DNA of 36,123 bases from Bacillus sp. MM2020_1 (GCA_011250595.1 JAANMP010000051.1:1-36123), one strand, 5' to 3'. Counted from the stretch's first letter, positions 25,247 to 34,211 are shown. Notes: generated by a model not told the origin, from the letters alone. Numbers and translations: made by a program.

Positions 25247-25258
25247 AGTGTAGTGCCT

Positions 25259-25298
25259 CTATCTCTAACCATGTATACTTAAATTAATTTAGAGATAG
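25259..25298. promoter_or_regulatory. 10-bp inverted repeat around a -10-like TATACT, upstream of ydbS
   Basis: CTATCTCTAA (25259-25268) and TTAGAGATAG (25289-25298) are perfect inverted repeats separated by 20 bases that include TATACT (25274-25279). There is no T tract, so it does not look like the uvsE terminator; an operator over the ydbST promoter is plausible. Confidence 0.4.
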
Positions 25299-25318
25299 TG
25301 AAGTAGGGGGAAAGCGGA

Positions 25319-25795
25319 ATGGTTGAACTGCAAAATCGACTTTCGAAAAAAGCCTTAAAGGTATGGAGAATCTCTGCTGTTATCAAGGTTGTGATCGAAT
25401 GGTCGATTACAGCTGTAGTTGTTTTACTCTTAGATATTTTCAATGGTCCCAGCTGGATTTCAATTACTCTCATCCTATTAGGTGTGATCTTTACTTTTTT
25501 ACATATTTTATTATTTCCTACGCTCAGATGGAAGCGCTGGAGATATGAAGTCCGGTCGGAGGAAATAGAGCTGCAGGAGGGATTCTTTATCCGGAGTCGC
25601 ACCTTGATTCCAATGGTTCGCGTCCAGCATGTAGACACAGTCCAAGGACCTATCTTAAGAAAGTACAAATTAGCCTCAATCATTGTTCATACGGCCGCTA
25701 CCGCCCACGAAATTCCGGCTTTGGAAGAAACGGAAGCGGAAGAATTAAGATTCAATATATCGAAATTAGCAAGGGTGGCTGAAGATGATGTCTAA
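25319..25795 (+). CDS. ydbS: bPH2-domain membrane protein YdbS
   Basis: 158 residues. Two N-terminal membrane helices (about 22-40 and 46-66) are followed by one bacterial pleckstrin-homology (bPH2) domain (about 72-150: WRYEVRSEEIELQEGFFIRSRTLIPM...RVQHVDTVQGPILRKY). It overlaps ydbT by 11 bases, so the two are translationally coupled and probably form a membrane complex. In B. subtilis the ydbST pair belongs to the sigma-W envelope-stress regulon and contributes to bacteriocin resistance. I looked for a sigma-W promoter (TGAAAC...CGTA) upstream and did not find one. The start has a GGGGGAAAG stretch 5 or more bases upstream. Confidence 0.9.
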   Translation: MVELQNRLSKKALKVWRISAVIKVVIEWSITAVVVLLLDIFNGPSWISITLILLGVIFTFLHILLFPTLRWKRWRYEVRSEEIELQEGFFIRSRTLIPMVRVQHVDTVQGPILRKYKLASIIVHTAATAHEIPALEETEAEELRFNISKLARVAEDDV

Positions 25796-27242
25796 GCCAA
25801 AACGACTTCATCCGATAGCCATGTTGGGTTATATGGGTAAAAGAATAAAAAACTTAATTTTGCCAATCATCGCTTTTACGTTTTCTGTTACTCGTGATAG
25901 TGGACGGCCGTTGGTATACGCTCTGATTGTATCATTCGTGGTTGCCATTTTTATTTTTATCACAAGCTTTGTCTCTTGGTTACGATATACCTACAAATTA
26001 GAGCACGATGAACTCCGGATTGAAGAAGGGATCTTTGTTCGAAAGAAAAGATATATCCCTTATGAGCGGATTCAAAGTATTGATTTTTCCGAAGGCATAC
26101 TCCAGCGTTTGTTTGGTTTGACAAAAGTCAAAATTGAAACAGCCGGCGGAAGTGGGGCAGATGAAGCCGAAGCAGTTCTAGCTGCGATATCGACGGAGGA
26201 GGGACGGTTAATTCAGGAATACGCTGCAGCAGCTAAAGGGAACGGGACAGTGGACGTAAAGGATGTACCAGAGGGTCCTCCTATTTATCAAATTTCCTCC
26301 AAGCAATTACTGATTCACTCCTTCACCTCGGCTGGGGTGGGGGTGGTCATCTCGGCAGTCCTTGCTTTAGTTAGTCAAGTGGATGACTTGATTCCCTTTA
26401 AGAAACTAGCTAGCGGTTTTGAAAAATGGATTGCCTCCAGTCTACTCCTCATTGCTATCCTTGTGTTTTTTGGGTTGTTCCTCACGTGGGTGATTGCGCT
26501 TATTGGTACGATGTTAAAGTATGCTAATTTCAAGGTGATAAAGATCAATAGTGATTTAGTTATTACTCAGGGACTGCTCGAAAAAAGACAGATAACCATC
26601 CCGTTGAAGCGGATCCAAGCGATTCGTATCAGTCAAAATATGTTCAGGAAACTCCTCGGGCTTGCGACCGTATATGTAGAAAGTGCGGGCGGATCATCGA
26701 CCAATCAAGAGGGGTCGAAAGTAACACTTATACCGATTGTAAAGCTAAATCAGATTCAGTCCATCATTGAGCCGGAGCTTGATGAATATCTAGTCGCTGA
26801 CAGCTTTACTCCATTACCGAGACGGGCGATTTGGCGGTATATTTTAAGGAAATGGTATATCGCTGTTCCAGTTGTGATCGTGTCCCTAATTTTTTTGAAA
26901 ACTTGGGGCCTTCTGTCGCTTATTCTGCTAGGTGCGATGACGCTTTGGGCAGTTTTGAAATATAAGTCTGCCGGGTGGATGCTTACTGAACAGCAGTTAG
27001 CGCTAAGATATGGGGCCTTTATCCGAACCACTGTTTTAATGAAGAAAAATAAAATTCAGAGCCTGGAAATGAGAGAAAGTTATTTTCAGCAGCAACGGGA
27101 ACTTGGCACCATTGAAGCATTTGTGAAATCGGGCGCTGGTGGTGCAGGCGGCAAGGTCATTGATATGGAAAAAGGCGATATAGAGAAAATTTATGACTGG
27201 TATTCGAAGGATAAAGAAAAAAGGGATAGCAGTGAAAAGTAG
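25785..27242 (+). CDS. ydbT: Multi-bPH2-domain membrane protein YdbT
   Basis: 485 residues. Three repeats of membrane-helix pair plus bPH2 domain are visible. The first has LEHDELRIEEGIFVRKKRYIPYERIQSIDF (about 73-102), the second LVITQGLLEKRQITIPLKRIQ (about 258-278), and the third LRYGAFIRTTVLMKKNKIQSL (about 406-426), each followed by an IETAGG- or VESAGG-type strand. It should sit in the cytoplasmic membrane with cytosolic PH domains. Start codons at 25785 and 25788 are adjacent; MSKPKRLHPIA from 25788 matches my memory of YdbT better. Partner of ydbS. A hairpin without T tract (27228-27251) lies at its end. Role in envelope stress or bacteriocin resistance is known only from B. subtilis. 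Confidence 0.9.
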   Translation: MMSKPKRLHPIAMLGYMGKRIKNLILPIIAFTFSVTRDSGRPLVYALIVSFVVAIFIFITSFVSWLRYTYKLEHDELRIEEGIFVRKKRYIPYERIQSIDFSEGILQRLFGLTKVKIETAGGSGADEAEAVLAAISTEEGRLIQEYAAAAKGNGTVDVKDVPEGPPIYQISSKQLLIHSFTSAGVGVVISAVLALVSQVDDLIPFKKLASGFEKWIASSLLLIAILVFFGLFLTWVIALIGTMLKYANFKVIKINSDLVITQGLLEKRQITIPLKRIQAIRISQNMFRKLLGLATVYVESAGGSSTNQEGSKVTLIPIVKLNQIQSIIEPELDEYLVADSFTPLPRRAIWRYILRKWYIAVPVVIVSLIFLKTWGLLSLILLGAMTLWAVLKYKSAGWMLTEQQLALRYGAFIRTTVLMKKNKIQSLEMRESYFQQQRELGTIEAFVKSGAGGAGGKVIDMEKGDIEKIYDWYSKDKEKRDSSEK

Positions 27243-27251
27243 TTTCGACTG
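27228..27251. terminator. Possible bidirectional terminator between ydbT and the rhomboid gene
   Basis: GCAGTGAAA and TTTC-G-ACTGC pair (one bulged base) around AGTAG, spanning the ydbT stop codon. Minus-strand reading is followed by TATCCCTTTTTT, so it can end the rhomboid gene (stop at 27262); the plus-strand side lacks a good T tract. Confidence 0.5.
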
Positions 27252-27261
27252 CAAATCCCTG

Positions 27262-27990
27262 TTATTTTTGTGCCAGTAATCCGAGAATGGCAATGATAAT
27301 AATCGACGCCCAAATGATAATTTTCAATGGTGATTGGGAGGAGATTCTGCTTTTCTTACTACTGGCCCAATCCGCTGTGCCTCTAATGGAATCTGAGAAA
27401 TCCTTTTTATTAAAGTAAGGAATAGCTCCTAGTAAAAAACCGCCAAGTAATCCAAATAGATGGGCAATAACATTTATATTCGGTTGTAAGAAGGTCATAA
27501 TCAGACTGACGACACAAAGCGTAAGGATAATTTGCGAGTTCTGCTTGGAAAGCACCTGTTTCCGAAACATAATCAGCGCAAGATAGTATCCGAACAGACC
27601 GAATATCGCCCCACTTGAGCCGACATGGGTATAGGTAAGCGGCTCGAGCAGCAGTGTGGCGACGTTTGCGATAAAACCAGACAGGAGATAGATAAATAAG
27701 AATCTTGTGCTGCCAAGTATGCGTTCGAGTGCAGGACCAAATAACACAAGTGAAAAGCTATTAAACAGCATGTGTGTAAAGCCACTGTGAATAAAGGTCG
27801 GTGTAATCAGCCGCCAATATTCCCCTTCCATAATATAGAGATTTACTCCGGACAGGTTTTCAAAGAACCAGGAGTTGGGGAAGATGGTTATACTCGTTAA
27901 AAGGTAGAATCCTAAATGAATGGCAATAATAATAGAAACAATCGGATAAAGGCGGATAAATTCGCGAAAGCTTTCCGTTCTCGTAAACAT
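27262..27990 (-). CDS. ydcA: Rhomboid family intramembrane serine protease (YdcA)
   Basis: 242 residues with six or seven membrane helices. The rhomboid catalytic features are complete: HSGFTHMLFNSFSL (68-81), THVGSSGAIFG (121-131) with nucleophile S126, and NVIAHLFGLLGGF with catalytic H177. It cleaves membrane proteins within the bilayer; the substrate is unknown. It lies next to ydbT and acpS on the opposite strand, as ydcA does in B. subtilis. AGGAGG is 8 bases before the ATG. The C-terminal 50 residues carry a basic cytosolic segment and one last helix. Confidence 0.93.
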   Translation of the reverse strand: MFTRTESFREFIRLYPIVSIIIAIHLGFYLLTSITIFPNSWFFENLSGVNLYIMEGEYWRLITPTFIHSGFTHMLFNSFSLVLFGPALERILGSTRFLFIYLLSGFIANVATLLLEPLTYTHVGSSGAIFGLFGYYLALIMFRKQVLSKQNSQIILTLCVVSLIMTFLQPNINVIAHLFGLLGGFLLGAIPYFNKKDFSDSIRGTADWASSKKSRISSQSPLKIIIWASIIIIAILGLLAQK

Positions 27991-28095
27991 GACATAAACC
28001 TCCTGTATTTCACATTCTATCTAATATTTAACTAATTTCCGTTCTTGTACACTCATAGTATGCTAATTTTATACAAAATAGAAGGAAGATGAACC

Positions 28096-28446
28096 ATGAT
28101 TAAAGGGATTGGAATTGATATTATTGAACTTTCTAGAATTCAGAACATATTCGAAAGACAAAAGAAGTTTATCGACCGCGTGTTAACTCCAAATGAACGG
28201 ATGAAATTTGAGGATCTATCGGCGAGAAGAAAGGTAGAATTTTTAGCAGGTCGCTTTGCTGCGAAAGAAGCGTATTCCAAAGCGAATGGAACAGGAATTG
28301 GCGAAGAACTATCATTTTTAGATATTGAGATCGAAAATGATAGCTCAGGAAAGCCTTTTTTTGCAAAGCCGGAGAGGCGTGCTCATTTATCTATCTCACA
28401 TAGTCGAGAATATGCCGTAGCACATGTGGTTATTGAAGAAGAGTAG
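28096..28446 (+). CDS. acpS: Holo-[acyl-carrier-protein] synthase
   Basis: 116 residues, the usual length. Transfers the phosphopantetheine arm from CoA to the serine of acyl carrier protein, needed for fatty acid synthesis. Conserved features: [12 protein letters not shown] (4-15) with the metal-binding aspartate, [21 protein letters not shown] (about 48-68) with the WAAKEA-like motif, and [18 protein letters not shown] near the end. AGAAGGAAG lies 7 bases before the ATG. Gene order with ydcA and ydcC is as in B. subtilis. Confidence 0.96.
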   Translation: MIKGIGIDIIELSRIQNIFERQKKFIDRVLTPNERMKFEDLSARRKVEFLAGRFAAKEAYSKANGTGIGEELSFLDIEIENDSSGKPFFAKPERRAHLSISHSREYAVAHVVIEEE

Positions 28447-28639
28447 GGCACGGAAATTTTTAAAATTAAAAAGCTTGGCAACTTCCTTATCATAATCCCA
28501 AAGGTTGTCTCATATATTCATAGGGAAACAGGAGAGATAAGGTCAGCCATGGTCATTTTGGAAAGCAAACTCCATTGCCTGACCCCTGCCTTTCTCTTCT
28601 CTGCAATCATATGAAATGAGACAAGAAGGGGTTGAAGGA

Positions 28640-29653
28640 ATGAGGAAAAAGTTGTTGTTGCTCATCACTGGGCTCATGGTCATTTTTGTCCTGGCTGCCT
28701 GTGGCTCTAAATCACAAGGTGATGTGGTAAAAGAGTTAACGGGGAAACTAGATGACTTAAGCGGCTATAAGGTGAATGCAAAAATGACGTTAAAAATGGG
28801 CTCTGATTCACAAGTGTATAAAGTGGAAATTTGGCACAAGGATCCTACCTTTTATCGCGTAAATTTGAAAAATGCGCAAAAGGACCAAAGTCAGATGATT
28901 TTAAGAAATAACGAAGGGGTATTTGTTCTGACACCTGCCCTCAATAAAAGCTTCCGCTTCCAAAGTGATTGGCCGCAAAATAGCAGCCAGGCCTACTTGT
29001 ATGAATCGCTGATTAAGGACATTGTTGCAGATAAAAGTGCAAAATTCTCCACCACCAAAAAATATTATGTATTTGAAACGAAGACCCGTTATCAAAATAA
29101 TACCATGCTGCCTTCCCAAGAAATCAAGCTGAATAAAAGTGATCTATCACCTGCTGTGGTAAAAGTCATGGATCCAGATCGAAATGCTCTTGTCACGGTA
29201 GAGTTTTCCAAGGTGAAATTTAACGCCAGCTTTGACAAGGACGATTTCGATATGAAGAAAAACATGACACGTGCGCAGCTTAATTTGCCAGCGATGGCAG
29301 ATGGCGGCGATGATGCTTTTACCGTTATGTATCCAACGACAGAACTTAAAGGGACAAAATTAATTGAAGAAAAAGAAGTAACTCTTGAAGATGGTAAACG
29401 GGTTGTCCTCACCTATGATGGCAAAAAATCGTTTACGCTTGTCCAGGAGAAAGTAACAGCTAAAACAGCTTCCGTGAATCCTACCTATGTTGAAGGTGAT
29501 ATTGTCGATTTAGGGATGACGATCGGGGCAGTTTCGGATCACTCCCTCTCTTGGTCTCATAATGGTGTTGACTACATGATTGCGTCGAAAAACTTAACGA
29601 AGAAAGAAATGATTGAGGTTGCGACCTCAGTTCAAGGTGAAGCAGTAAAATAA
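28640..29653 (+). CDS. ydcC: Outer-surface lipoprotein YdcC (LolA-like fold)
   Basis: 337 residues from ATG 28640, with AAGGGG 8 bases upstream; the frame opens 8 codons earlier without a ribosome binding site. The N-terminus is a lipoprotein signal (KKLLLLITGLMVIFVLAAC), cleaved before the cysteine at residue 20 and lipid-anchored on the outer face of the membrane. The mature part is beta-rich, as in LolA/LolB-like and GerS-like proteins (KVEIWHKDPTFYRVNL; SPAVVKVMDPDRNALVTVEF; FDKDDFDM). In B. subtilis ydcC is expressed in the mother cell during sporulation (sigma-E). I could not identify a sigma-E promoter by eye. The preceding gap contains an imperfect hairpin (28541-28584). Confidence 0.88.
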   Translation: MRKKLLLLITGLMVIFVLAACGSKSQGDVVKELTGKLDDLSGYKVNAKMTLKMGSDSQVYKVEIWHKDPTFYRVNLKNAQKDQSQMILRNNEGVFVLTPALNKSFRFQSDWPQNSSQAYLYESLIKDIVADKSAKFSTTKKYYVFETKTRYQNNTMLPSQEIKLNKSDLSPAVVKVMDPDRNALVTVEFSKVKFNASFDKDDFDMKKNMTRAQLNLPAMADGGDDAFTVMYPTTELKGTKLIEEKEVTLEDGKRVVLTYDGKKSFTLVQEKVTAKTASVNPTYVEGDIVDLGMTIGAVSDHSLSWSHNGVDYMIASKNLTKKEMIEVATSVQGEAVK

Positions 29654-29666
29654 CGATTTATTCCCG

Positions 29667-29691
29667 CAGGCTCTTATGGGGCCTGTTTTTT
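29667..29691 (+). terminator. Rho-independent terminator of ydcC
   Basis: Seven-base stem CAGGCTC / GGGCCTG (one G-T pair) with a 5-nt loop, followed by TTTTTT. Confidence 0.8.
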
Positions 29692-29777
29692 GTTTGTAAA
29701 AGAAATTAAACAAGAGTATGATAATTTTTGTGATAAAATGGAATAATATTTAATTAAAGCTATTAGGAAGTGGAAAC

Positions 29778-30941
29778 ATGGAAGAGCAAGGTTTTTTCTA
29801 TAGAGATACCTGGGCAGAAGTAGATTTAGATTGCATTTCAGCCAATGTTGCCTCTATCAAAAAGCATCTGCCTCAAGACGTAAAAATTATCGCTGTTGTC
29901 AAAGCGAATGCCTATGGGCACGGGGATGTTCAAGTTGCAGAAACAGCACTGGAAGCAGGTGCGTCCTATCTGGCAGTTGCTTTTATGGATGAAGCGATAG
30001 CTCTCCGAAATAAAGGAATTACTGCTCCCATTCTTGTCCTCGGGGCCTCGCGACCTGAAGATGTCCAAGTGGCGTCGAAGTTTGATATTACCCTAACCGT
30101 TTTTCAGATGGAATGGCTTCGGGATGCAGTAAAAAATTTACATTCGAATGATAAAATTTCTCTTCATATTAAAGTAGATACAGGGATGGGAAGAATTGGT
30201 GTTCGGGATGTAACAGAGTTAACCGCCATTGAGCAGATTATTTCTGAAAATGATCAATTTATATTGGAAGGGATTTATACTCATTTTGCCACGGCAGATG
30301 AATTGGATGAAACCTATTTCCGCCAGCAGTTAGCGTTGTTTGAAGGGATGATCCAAGGGCTAAAAAAACAACCGAAGTATATCCATTCCAGCAATAGTGC
30401 GGCTGCCCTAAGGTATCCTAACGCTAATTTTAATGCAGTACGAATTGGAATCGCGATGTATGGTCTAACACCTTCGCTTGAGATGGAAAATGAGATCCCA
30501 TTTCCACTCCACGAAGCTTTTTCTCTCCGCTCACGACTTGTCCATGTTAAGAAGCTGCAAAAGGGCGAAAAAGTGAGCTATGGGGCAACCTATGAAACTG
30601 GTGAAGAAGAGTGGATTGGAACCATTCCGATTGGTTATGCGGACGGATGGATTCGGAAGCTGCAAGGTCAAGAAGTACTTGTTAAGGGAAACAGGTCGCC
30701 GATTGTCGGTCGAATCTGTATGGATCAATGTATGATTCGTCTCCCTGAAAATGTTCCGGTTGGGACGACCGTAACATTAATTGGTGGACAGGACGATCAG
30801 TTTATTTCTGTTAATGAAGTGGCCAAAAAGCTCGAAACGATTAATTATGAAGTTCCGTGTATAATAGCCAATCGGGTCCCGCGCCTTTATAAAAAGGGTG
30901 GGAAAATTGTCGATTTAAAAAATTATCTTCTCGAAGATTAA
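29778..30941 (+). CDS. alr: Alanine racemase
   Basis: 387 residues. PLP enzyme converting L-Ala to D-Ala for the D-Ala-D-Ala made by ddl in this window. Fold type III barrel: [18 protein letters not shown] with the PLP lysine K42, [26 protein letters not shown], then the C-terminal domain with [27 protein letters not shown], which carries the second catalytic residue, the tyrosine of the VSYGATY motif, and [10 protein letters not shown]. An extended -10 (TG-A-TAAAAT) ends at 29739. Position after ydcC and before the endoA system matches B. subtilis alr. Confidence 0.97.
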   Translation: MEEQGFFYRDTWAEVDLDCISANVASIKKHLPQDVKIIAVVKANAYGHGDVQVAETALEAGASYLAVAFMDEAIALRNKGITAPILVLGASRPEDVQVASKFDITLTVFQMEWLRDAVKNLHSNDKISLHIKVDTGMGRIGVRDVTELTAIEQIISENDQFILEGIYTHFATADELDETYFRQQLALFEGMIQGLKKQPKYIHSSNSAAALRYPNANFNAVRIGIAMYGLTPSLEMENEIPFPLHEAFSLRSRLVHVKKLQKGEKVSYGATYETGEEEWIGTIPIGYADGWIRKLQGQEVLVKGNRSPIVGRICMDQCMIRLPENVPVGTTVTLIGGQDDQFISVNEVAKKLETINYEVPCIIANRVPRLYKKGGKIVDLKNYLLED

Positions 30942-31009
30942 TGGGCTAAATGAAGATTTTTTATCATATTTATGATATTGCGGTAATTTGTGCATAAAAG
31001 GATGTTTTA

Positions 31010-31037
31010 TTGGCTTATAATACAGTAGGATTATAAT
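31010..31037 (+). promoter_or_regulatory. Promoter of the ndoAI-ndoA operon
   Basis: TTGGCT (31010-31015) and TATAAT (31032-31037) with 16 bases between. It gives a leader of about 165 bases containing an 8-bp hairpin AACACACT (31098) / AGTGTGTT (31135). Confidence 0.55.
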
Positions 31038-31210
31038 TAGTCTATGCAATAAGTACGATAAGTGTTATTATTAAATATGGTACAGATAAATAAATGGAAC
31101 ACACTGTGTGAAACAGGCTTTGGTCGATTCGTGGAGTGTGTTAAATTTATGCGTCATAAGGAATCTGGTTAGATAAAAATGGTGTGTAGTGATGGTGGAG
31201 GTGTATGTTT

Positions 31211-31492
31211 GTGGCTGAGTCAAGCGCAACTACGGAAATCTTAGTGAAGTTACCGCAACATCTTTTAACGGAATTAGATGGTTTTGTTAAACAAGAAAAT
31301 GTAAACCGCAGCGAGTTTATCTACCAAGCAACAAAAATGTATTTACGCGAACGAAAAAAGAGACAAATTCGCGAGTCAATGAGACGGGGATACATGGAAA
31401 TGGCAAAGATAAATCTTAGAATTGCATCAGAGGCATTTTTAGCAGAATATGAGGCAGAACACACAGTTGAACGTCTTGTAAGCGGAGGATAA
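31211..31492 (+). CDS. ndoAI: Antitoxin EndoAI (MazE-type)
   Basis: 93 residues from GTG 31211, equal to the B. subtilis length; ATG 31205 is only 3 bases from the GGAGG and is unlikely. N-terminal ribbon-helix-helix DNA-binding domain ([20 protein letters not shown]...[13 protein letters not shown], about 7-46) and a C-terminal toxin-binding tail ending [13 protein letters not shown]...[12 protein letters not shown], almost the same as in B. subtilis. It neutralises the EndoA endoribonuclease and probably represses the operon. Four bases separate it from the toxin gene. Confidence 0.95.
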   Translation: MAESSATTEILVKLPQHLLTELDGFVKQENVNRSEFIYQATKMYLRERKKRQIRESMRRGYMEMAKINLRIASEAFLAEYEAEHTVERLVSGG

Positions 31493-31496
31493 TCCT

Positions 31497-31847
31497 TTGA
31501 TAGTCAAACGTGGTGACGTTTATTTCGCGGACCTATCCCCAGTTGTTGGTTCTGAACAAGGCGGCGTCCGACCTGTACTTGTCATCCAAAACGACATCGG
31601 GAATCGGTTTAGTCCCACAGTGATTGTTGCAGCGATTACAGCTCAAATTCAAAAAGCCAAGCTTCCTACTCATGTAGAAATTGATGCGAAGCGCTACGGA
31701 TTCGAACGAGATTCGGTCATTCTGTTAGAGCAAATTCGTACAATTGATAAGCAGCGGTTAACCGATAAAATCACCCATCTCGATGACGAAATGATGGAAA
31801 AAGTGGATGAAGCCTTGCAGGTAAGCCTGGGTCTCATCGAATTTTAA
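31497..31847 (+). CDS. ndoA: Endoribonuclease toxin EndoA (MazF-type)
   Basis: 116 residues, start TTG with GGAGG 8 bases upstream. MazF/PemK fold: [33 protein letters not shown] with the catalytic-region arginine, then [22 protein letters not shown] and [13 protein letters not shown]. It cleaves mRNA at UACAU in B. subtilis; the antitoxin upstream holds it inactive. In B. subtilis rsbR and the sigma-B regulators follow; here a terminator and then tex follow instead. Confidence 0.97.
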   Translation: MIVKRGDVYFADLSPVVGSEQGGVRPVLVIQNDIGNRFSPTVIVAAITAQIQKAKLPTHVEIDAKRYGFERDSVILLEQIRTIDKQRLTDKITHLDDEMMEKVDEALQVSLGLIEF

Positions 31848-31855
31848 TTTAAAGC

Positions 31856-31882
31856 ACGCTCTTTCTAGGAAGAGCGTTTTTT
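31856..31882 (+). terminator. Rho-independent terminator of ndoAI-ndoA
   Basis: Eight-base stem ACGCTCTT / AAGAGCGT with a 6-nt loop, followed by a T run ending at 31882, directly after the ndoA stop. Confidence 0.88.
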
Positions 31883-31919
31883 CATACATAACCTGACCTC
31901 AAATTCGACTTCTGCTTAG

Positions 31920-31948
31920 GCAAGCCCATGTGCTTGCTTATTTTTTTT
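31920..31948 (+). terminator. Second, weaker terminator-like hairpin between ndoA and tex
   Basis: GCAAGC (31920-31925) pairs with GCTTGC (31932-31937), followed by TTATTTTTTTT. It may be a back-up terminator or a relic of a lost gene's end. Confidence 0.55.
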
Positions 31949-31993
31949 GAAATAAGTGTGAGATAGCCCATTAATGAAACGGACTAGGTATTC

Positions 31994-32002
31994 TGCTACA
32001 AT
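31994..32002 (+). promoter_or_regulatory. Extended -10 promoter of tex
   Basis: TG-C-TACAAT, which would start transcription near 32009. It lies just before or over the in-frame ATG at 32006, supporting GTG 32033 as the real start. Confidence 0.5.
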
Positions 32003-32032
32003 AGAATGAAAAGGTATGGGAGGACAAGTTTT

Positions 32033-34207
32033 GTGAATGATACAATCGTAAAAGATGATCAATTGTTAAAGAAAATCGCTGCAGAGTTAACGATATCTTT
32101 TAAACAAGTAAAGAGTGTTATTTCTTTATTAGATGAAGGCAATACAGTTCCTTTTATTGCACGTTATCGTAAAGAAATGACAGGAGCATTGGATGAAGTT
32201 CAGATTCGAAACATATTAGAACGCTGGCAGTATATTCAAAACCTTGAGCATCGAAAAGAAGAGGTTATCCGCATTATAGCTGAACAAGGGAAATTGACGG
32301 ACGAACTGAACTCTGCCATCACTAAGGCTGAGAAGCTTCAAGAGGTGGAGGATTTATACAGACCCTATAAACAAAAGAGACGGACCAAAGCGACGATTGC
32401 AAAAGAAAAAGGTTTAGAACCATTGGCAGAGTGGTTGCTGACTTTTACAAAAGAAAGCGTGGAGGAAAAAGCAAAGCAATTTTTATCAGAAGAAAAAGAA
32501 GTCCTTACCGTTGACGATGCAATTGCGGGCGCGAAAGACATCATTGCTGAACGAGTTTCTGATGATGCCGAAAGCAGAAAATGGATTCGTAAGGAAACCT
32601 TTAAATCTGGTGCCGTTGTATCGGTAGTTAAGGAAGCAGAAAAAGACGAGAAAAACGTCTATGAAATGTACTATGAATATGAAGAACCGGTAAATAAAAT
32701 TGTTCCCCACCGAACTCTTGCCTTAAATCGCGGGGAAAAAGAGGACATTTTAAGGGTTTCGATTAAAATGAATGCTGATTTAATCCTGTCCTATTTGTCA
32801 AGAAAATGGATTAGAGTCCAGCACTCGCCGGCAGCGCCTGTTGTGTTAGAGGCAATGGAGGATAGCTATAAAAGATTAATTCAGCCATCCATCGAGCGGG
32901 AGATCCGCAGTGAATTAACGGAAAAAGGCGAAGAGCAAGCGATACATATATTCTCTGAAAACCTTCGAAACTTACTCTTGCAGCCACCGTTAAAGGGAAA
33001 GGTTGTTATCGGAGTTGACCCTGCCTACCGGACAGGCTGTAAATTAGCAGTTGTGGATGAAACTGGTAAGGTATTGAAAATTGATGTCATCTATCCGCAC
33101 CCGCCGGCTTCCAAAACAAAAGAAGCGCGTGAAAAGTTTATAAACATCCTCCGCGACTATAAAGTGGAAATGGCGGCAATCGGAAATGGCACAGCTTCTA
33201 GGGAAACAGAACAGTTTGTCGCCGATATTTTAAAAGAAATGGACGAAGAGATTTTCTATTTAATTGTCAATGAAGCCGGTGCTAGTGTGTATTCTGCGTC
33301 TGAGATTGCAAGAGAAGAGTTTCCAAATTTGCAGGTAGAAGAAAGAAGTGCCGCTTCTATTGCTCGTCGTTTGCAGGATCCATTAGCGGAATTGGTGAAA
33401 ATTGACCCAAAATCAGTTGGTGTCGGCCAATATCAGCATGATGTTTCCCAGAAGCGTCTGTCAGAATCGTTGCATTTTGTGGTCGAAACTGCCGTTAACC
33501 GGGTCGGTGTTAATGTAAATACCGCCTCTCCATCGCTTTTACAATATGTAGCCGGGCTAAACAAAACAGCGGCAAATAATATTGTCAAAAAGCGTGAAGA
33601 GGAAGGGAAATTTACGAGCAGGGTTCAATTAAAGAAAGTGCCGCGTCTGGGTGCGAAAACTTATGAACAGGCAATTGGTTTCTTGCGCGTATTGGACGGT
33701 AAGCAGCCGCTTGACCGGACAGGGATCCATCCGGAAAACTATGATGAAGTGAAGAAGCTATTAGCGAGTCTTGGTTTTACCACCGATGATCTTGGTTCAG
33801 AAGAGCTCAAAACAGCCCTTCATGGGATTGAATTGAAGTCCGTTGCCGACGAACTTGCTATTGGGGAGCTAACCCTTAAGGATATTATTGATGCTTTGGT
33901 AAGACCGGAACGCGATCCGCGTGATGATTTACCGCGACCTCTCTTGAAAAAAGATGTGTTAAAGCTTGAGGACTTGAAAGCAGGAATGGAGTTACAAGGT
34001 ACGGTTCGGAATGTTGTTGATTTCGGTGCCTTTGTTGATATCGGTGTGAAGCAGGATGGGCTTGCTCATATATCCAAGCTAAGCAATCGGTTTGTTAAGC
34101 ACCCATTAGACATCGTGTCAGTCGGGGATGTTGTTACTGTATGGGTAGATTCAGTTGATATGAAAAAGGGACGCGTTGCGCTAACGATGCTGGCGCCTTC
34201 AAACTAA
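32033..34207 (+). CDS. tex: Tex-family RNA-binding protein (YdcI)
   Basis: 724 residues from GTG 32033, with GGGAGG 9 bases upstream. Tex-type transcription accessory protein: N-terminal helical region (about 1-200), a YqgF/RNase H-like domain (about 315-440, VVIGVDPAYRTGCKLAVVDETGKVL), two helix-hairpin-helix segments (about 480-560, NTASPSLLQYVAGLNKTAA), and a C-terminal S1 RNA-binding domain (about 640-715, LQGTVRNVVDFGAFVDIGV). Binds nucleic acid and affects transcription; in other bacteria it influences toxin expression. In B. subtilis it is ydcI, separated from ndoA by the sigma-B operon. Its terminator also encodes the end of cmpA. Confidence 0.94.
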   Translation: MNDTIVKDDQLLKKIAAELTISFKQVKSVISLLDEGNTVPFIARYRKEMTGALDEVQIRNILERWQYIQNLEHRKEEVIRIIAEQGKLTDELNSAITKAEKLQEVEDLYRPYKQKRRTKATIAKEKGLEPLAEWLLTFTKESVEEKAKQFLSEEKEVLTVDDAIAGAKDIIAERVSDDAESRKWIRKETFKSGAVVSVVKEAEKDEKNVYEMYYEYEEPVNKIVPHRTLALNRGEKEDILRVSIKMNADLILSYLSRKWIRVQHSPAAPVVLEAMEDSYKRLIQPSIEREIRSELTEKGEEQAIHIFSENLRNLLLQPPLKGKVVIGVDPAYRTGCKLAVVDETGKVLKIDVIYPHPPASKTKEAREKFINILRDYKVEMAAIGNGTASRETEQFVADILKEMDEEIFYLIVNEAGASVYSASEIAREEFPNLQVEERSAASIARRLQDPLAELVKIDPKSVGVGQYQHDVSQKRLSESLHFVVETAVNRVGVNVNTASPSLLQYVAGLNKTAANNIVKKREEEGKFTSRVQLKKVPRLGAKTYEQAIGFLRVLDGKQPLDRTGIHPENYDEVKKLLASLGFTTDDLGSEELKTALHGIELKSVADELAIGELTLKDIIDALVRPERDPRDDLPRPLLKKDVLKLEDLKAGMELQGTVRNVVDFGAFVDIGVKQDGLAHISKLSNRFVKHPLDIVSVGDVVTVWVDSVDMKKGRVALTMLAPSN

Positions 34208-34211
34208 AGGG

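Noticed and set aside
25247..25318. Sigma-W promoter for ydbST
   Set aside because: No TGAAAC with CGTA at the right spacing is present; only an inverted repeat with a TATACT is visible.
31975..32002. Sigma-W promoter (TGAAAC) for tex
   Set aside because: TGAAAC is present, but the -10 position reads TACAAT rather than CGTA; an extended -10 sigma-A promoter explains it better.
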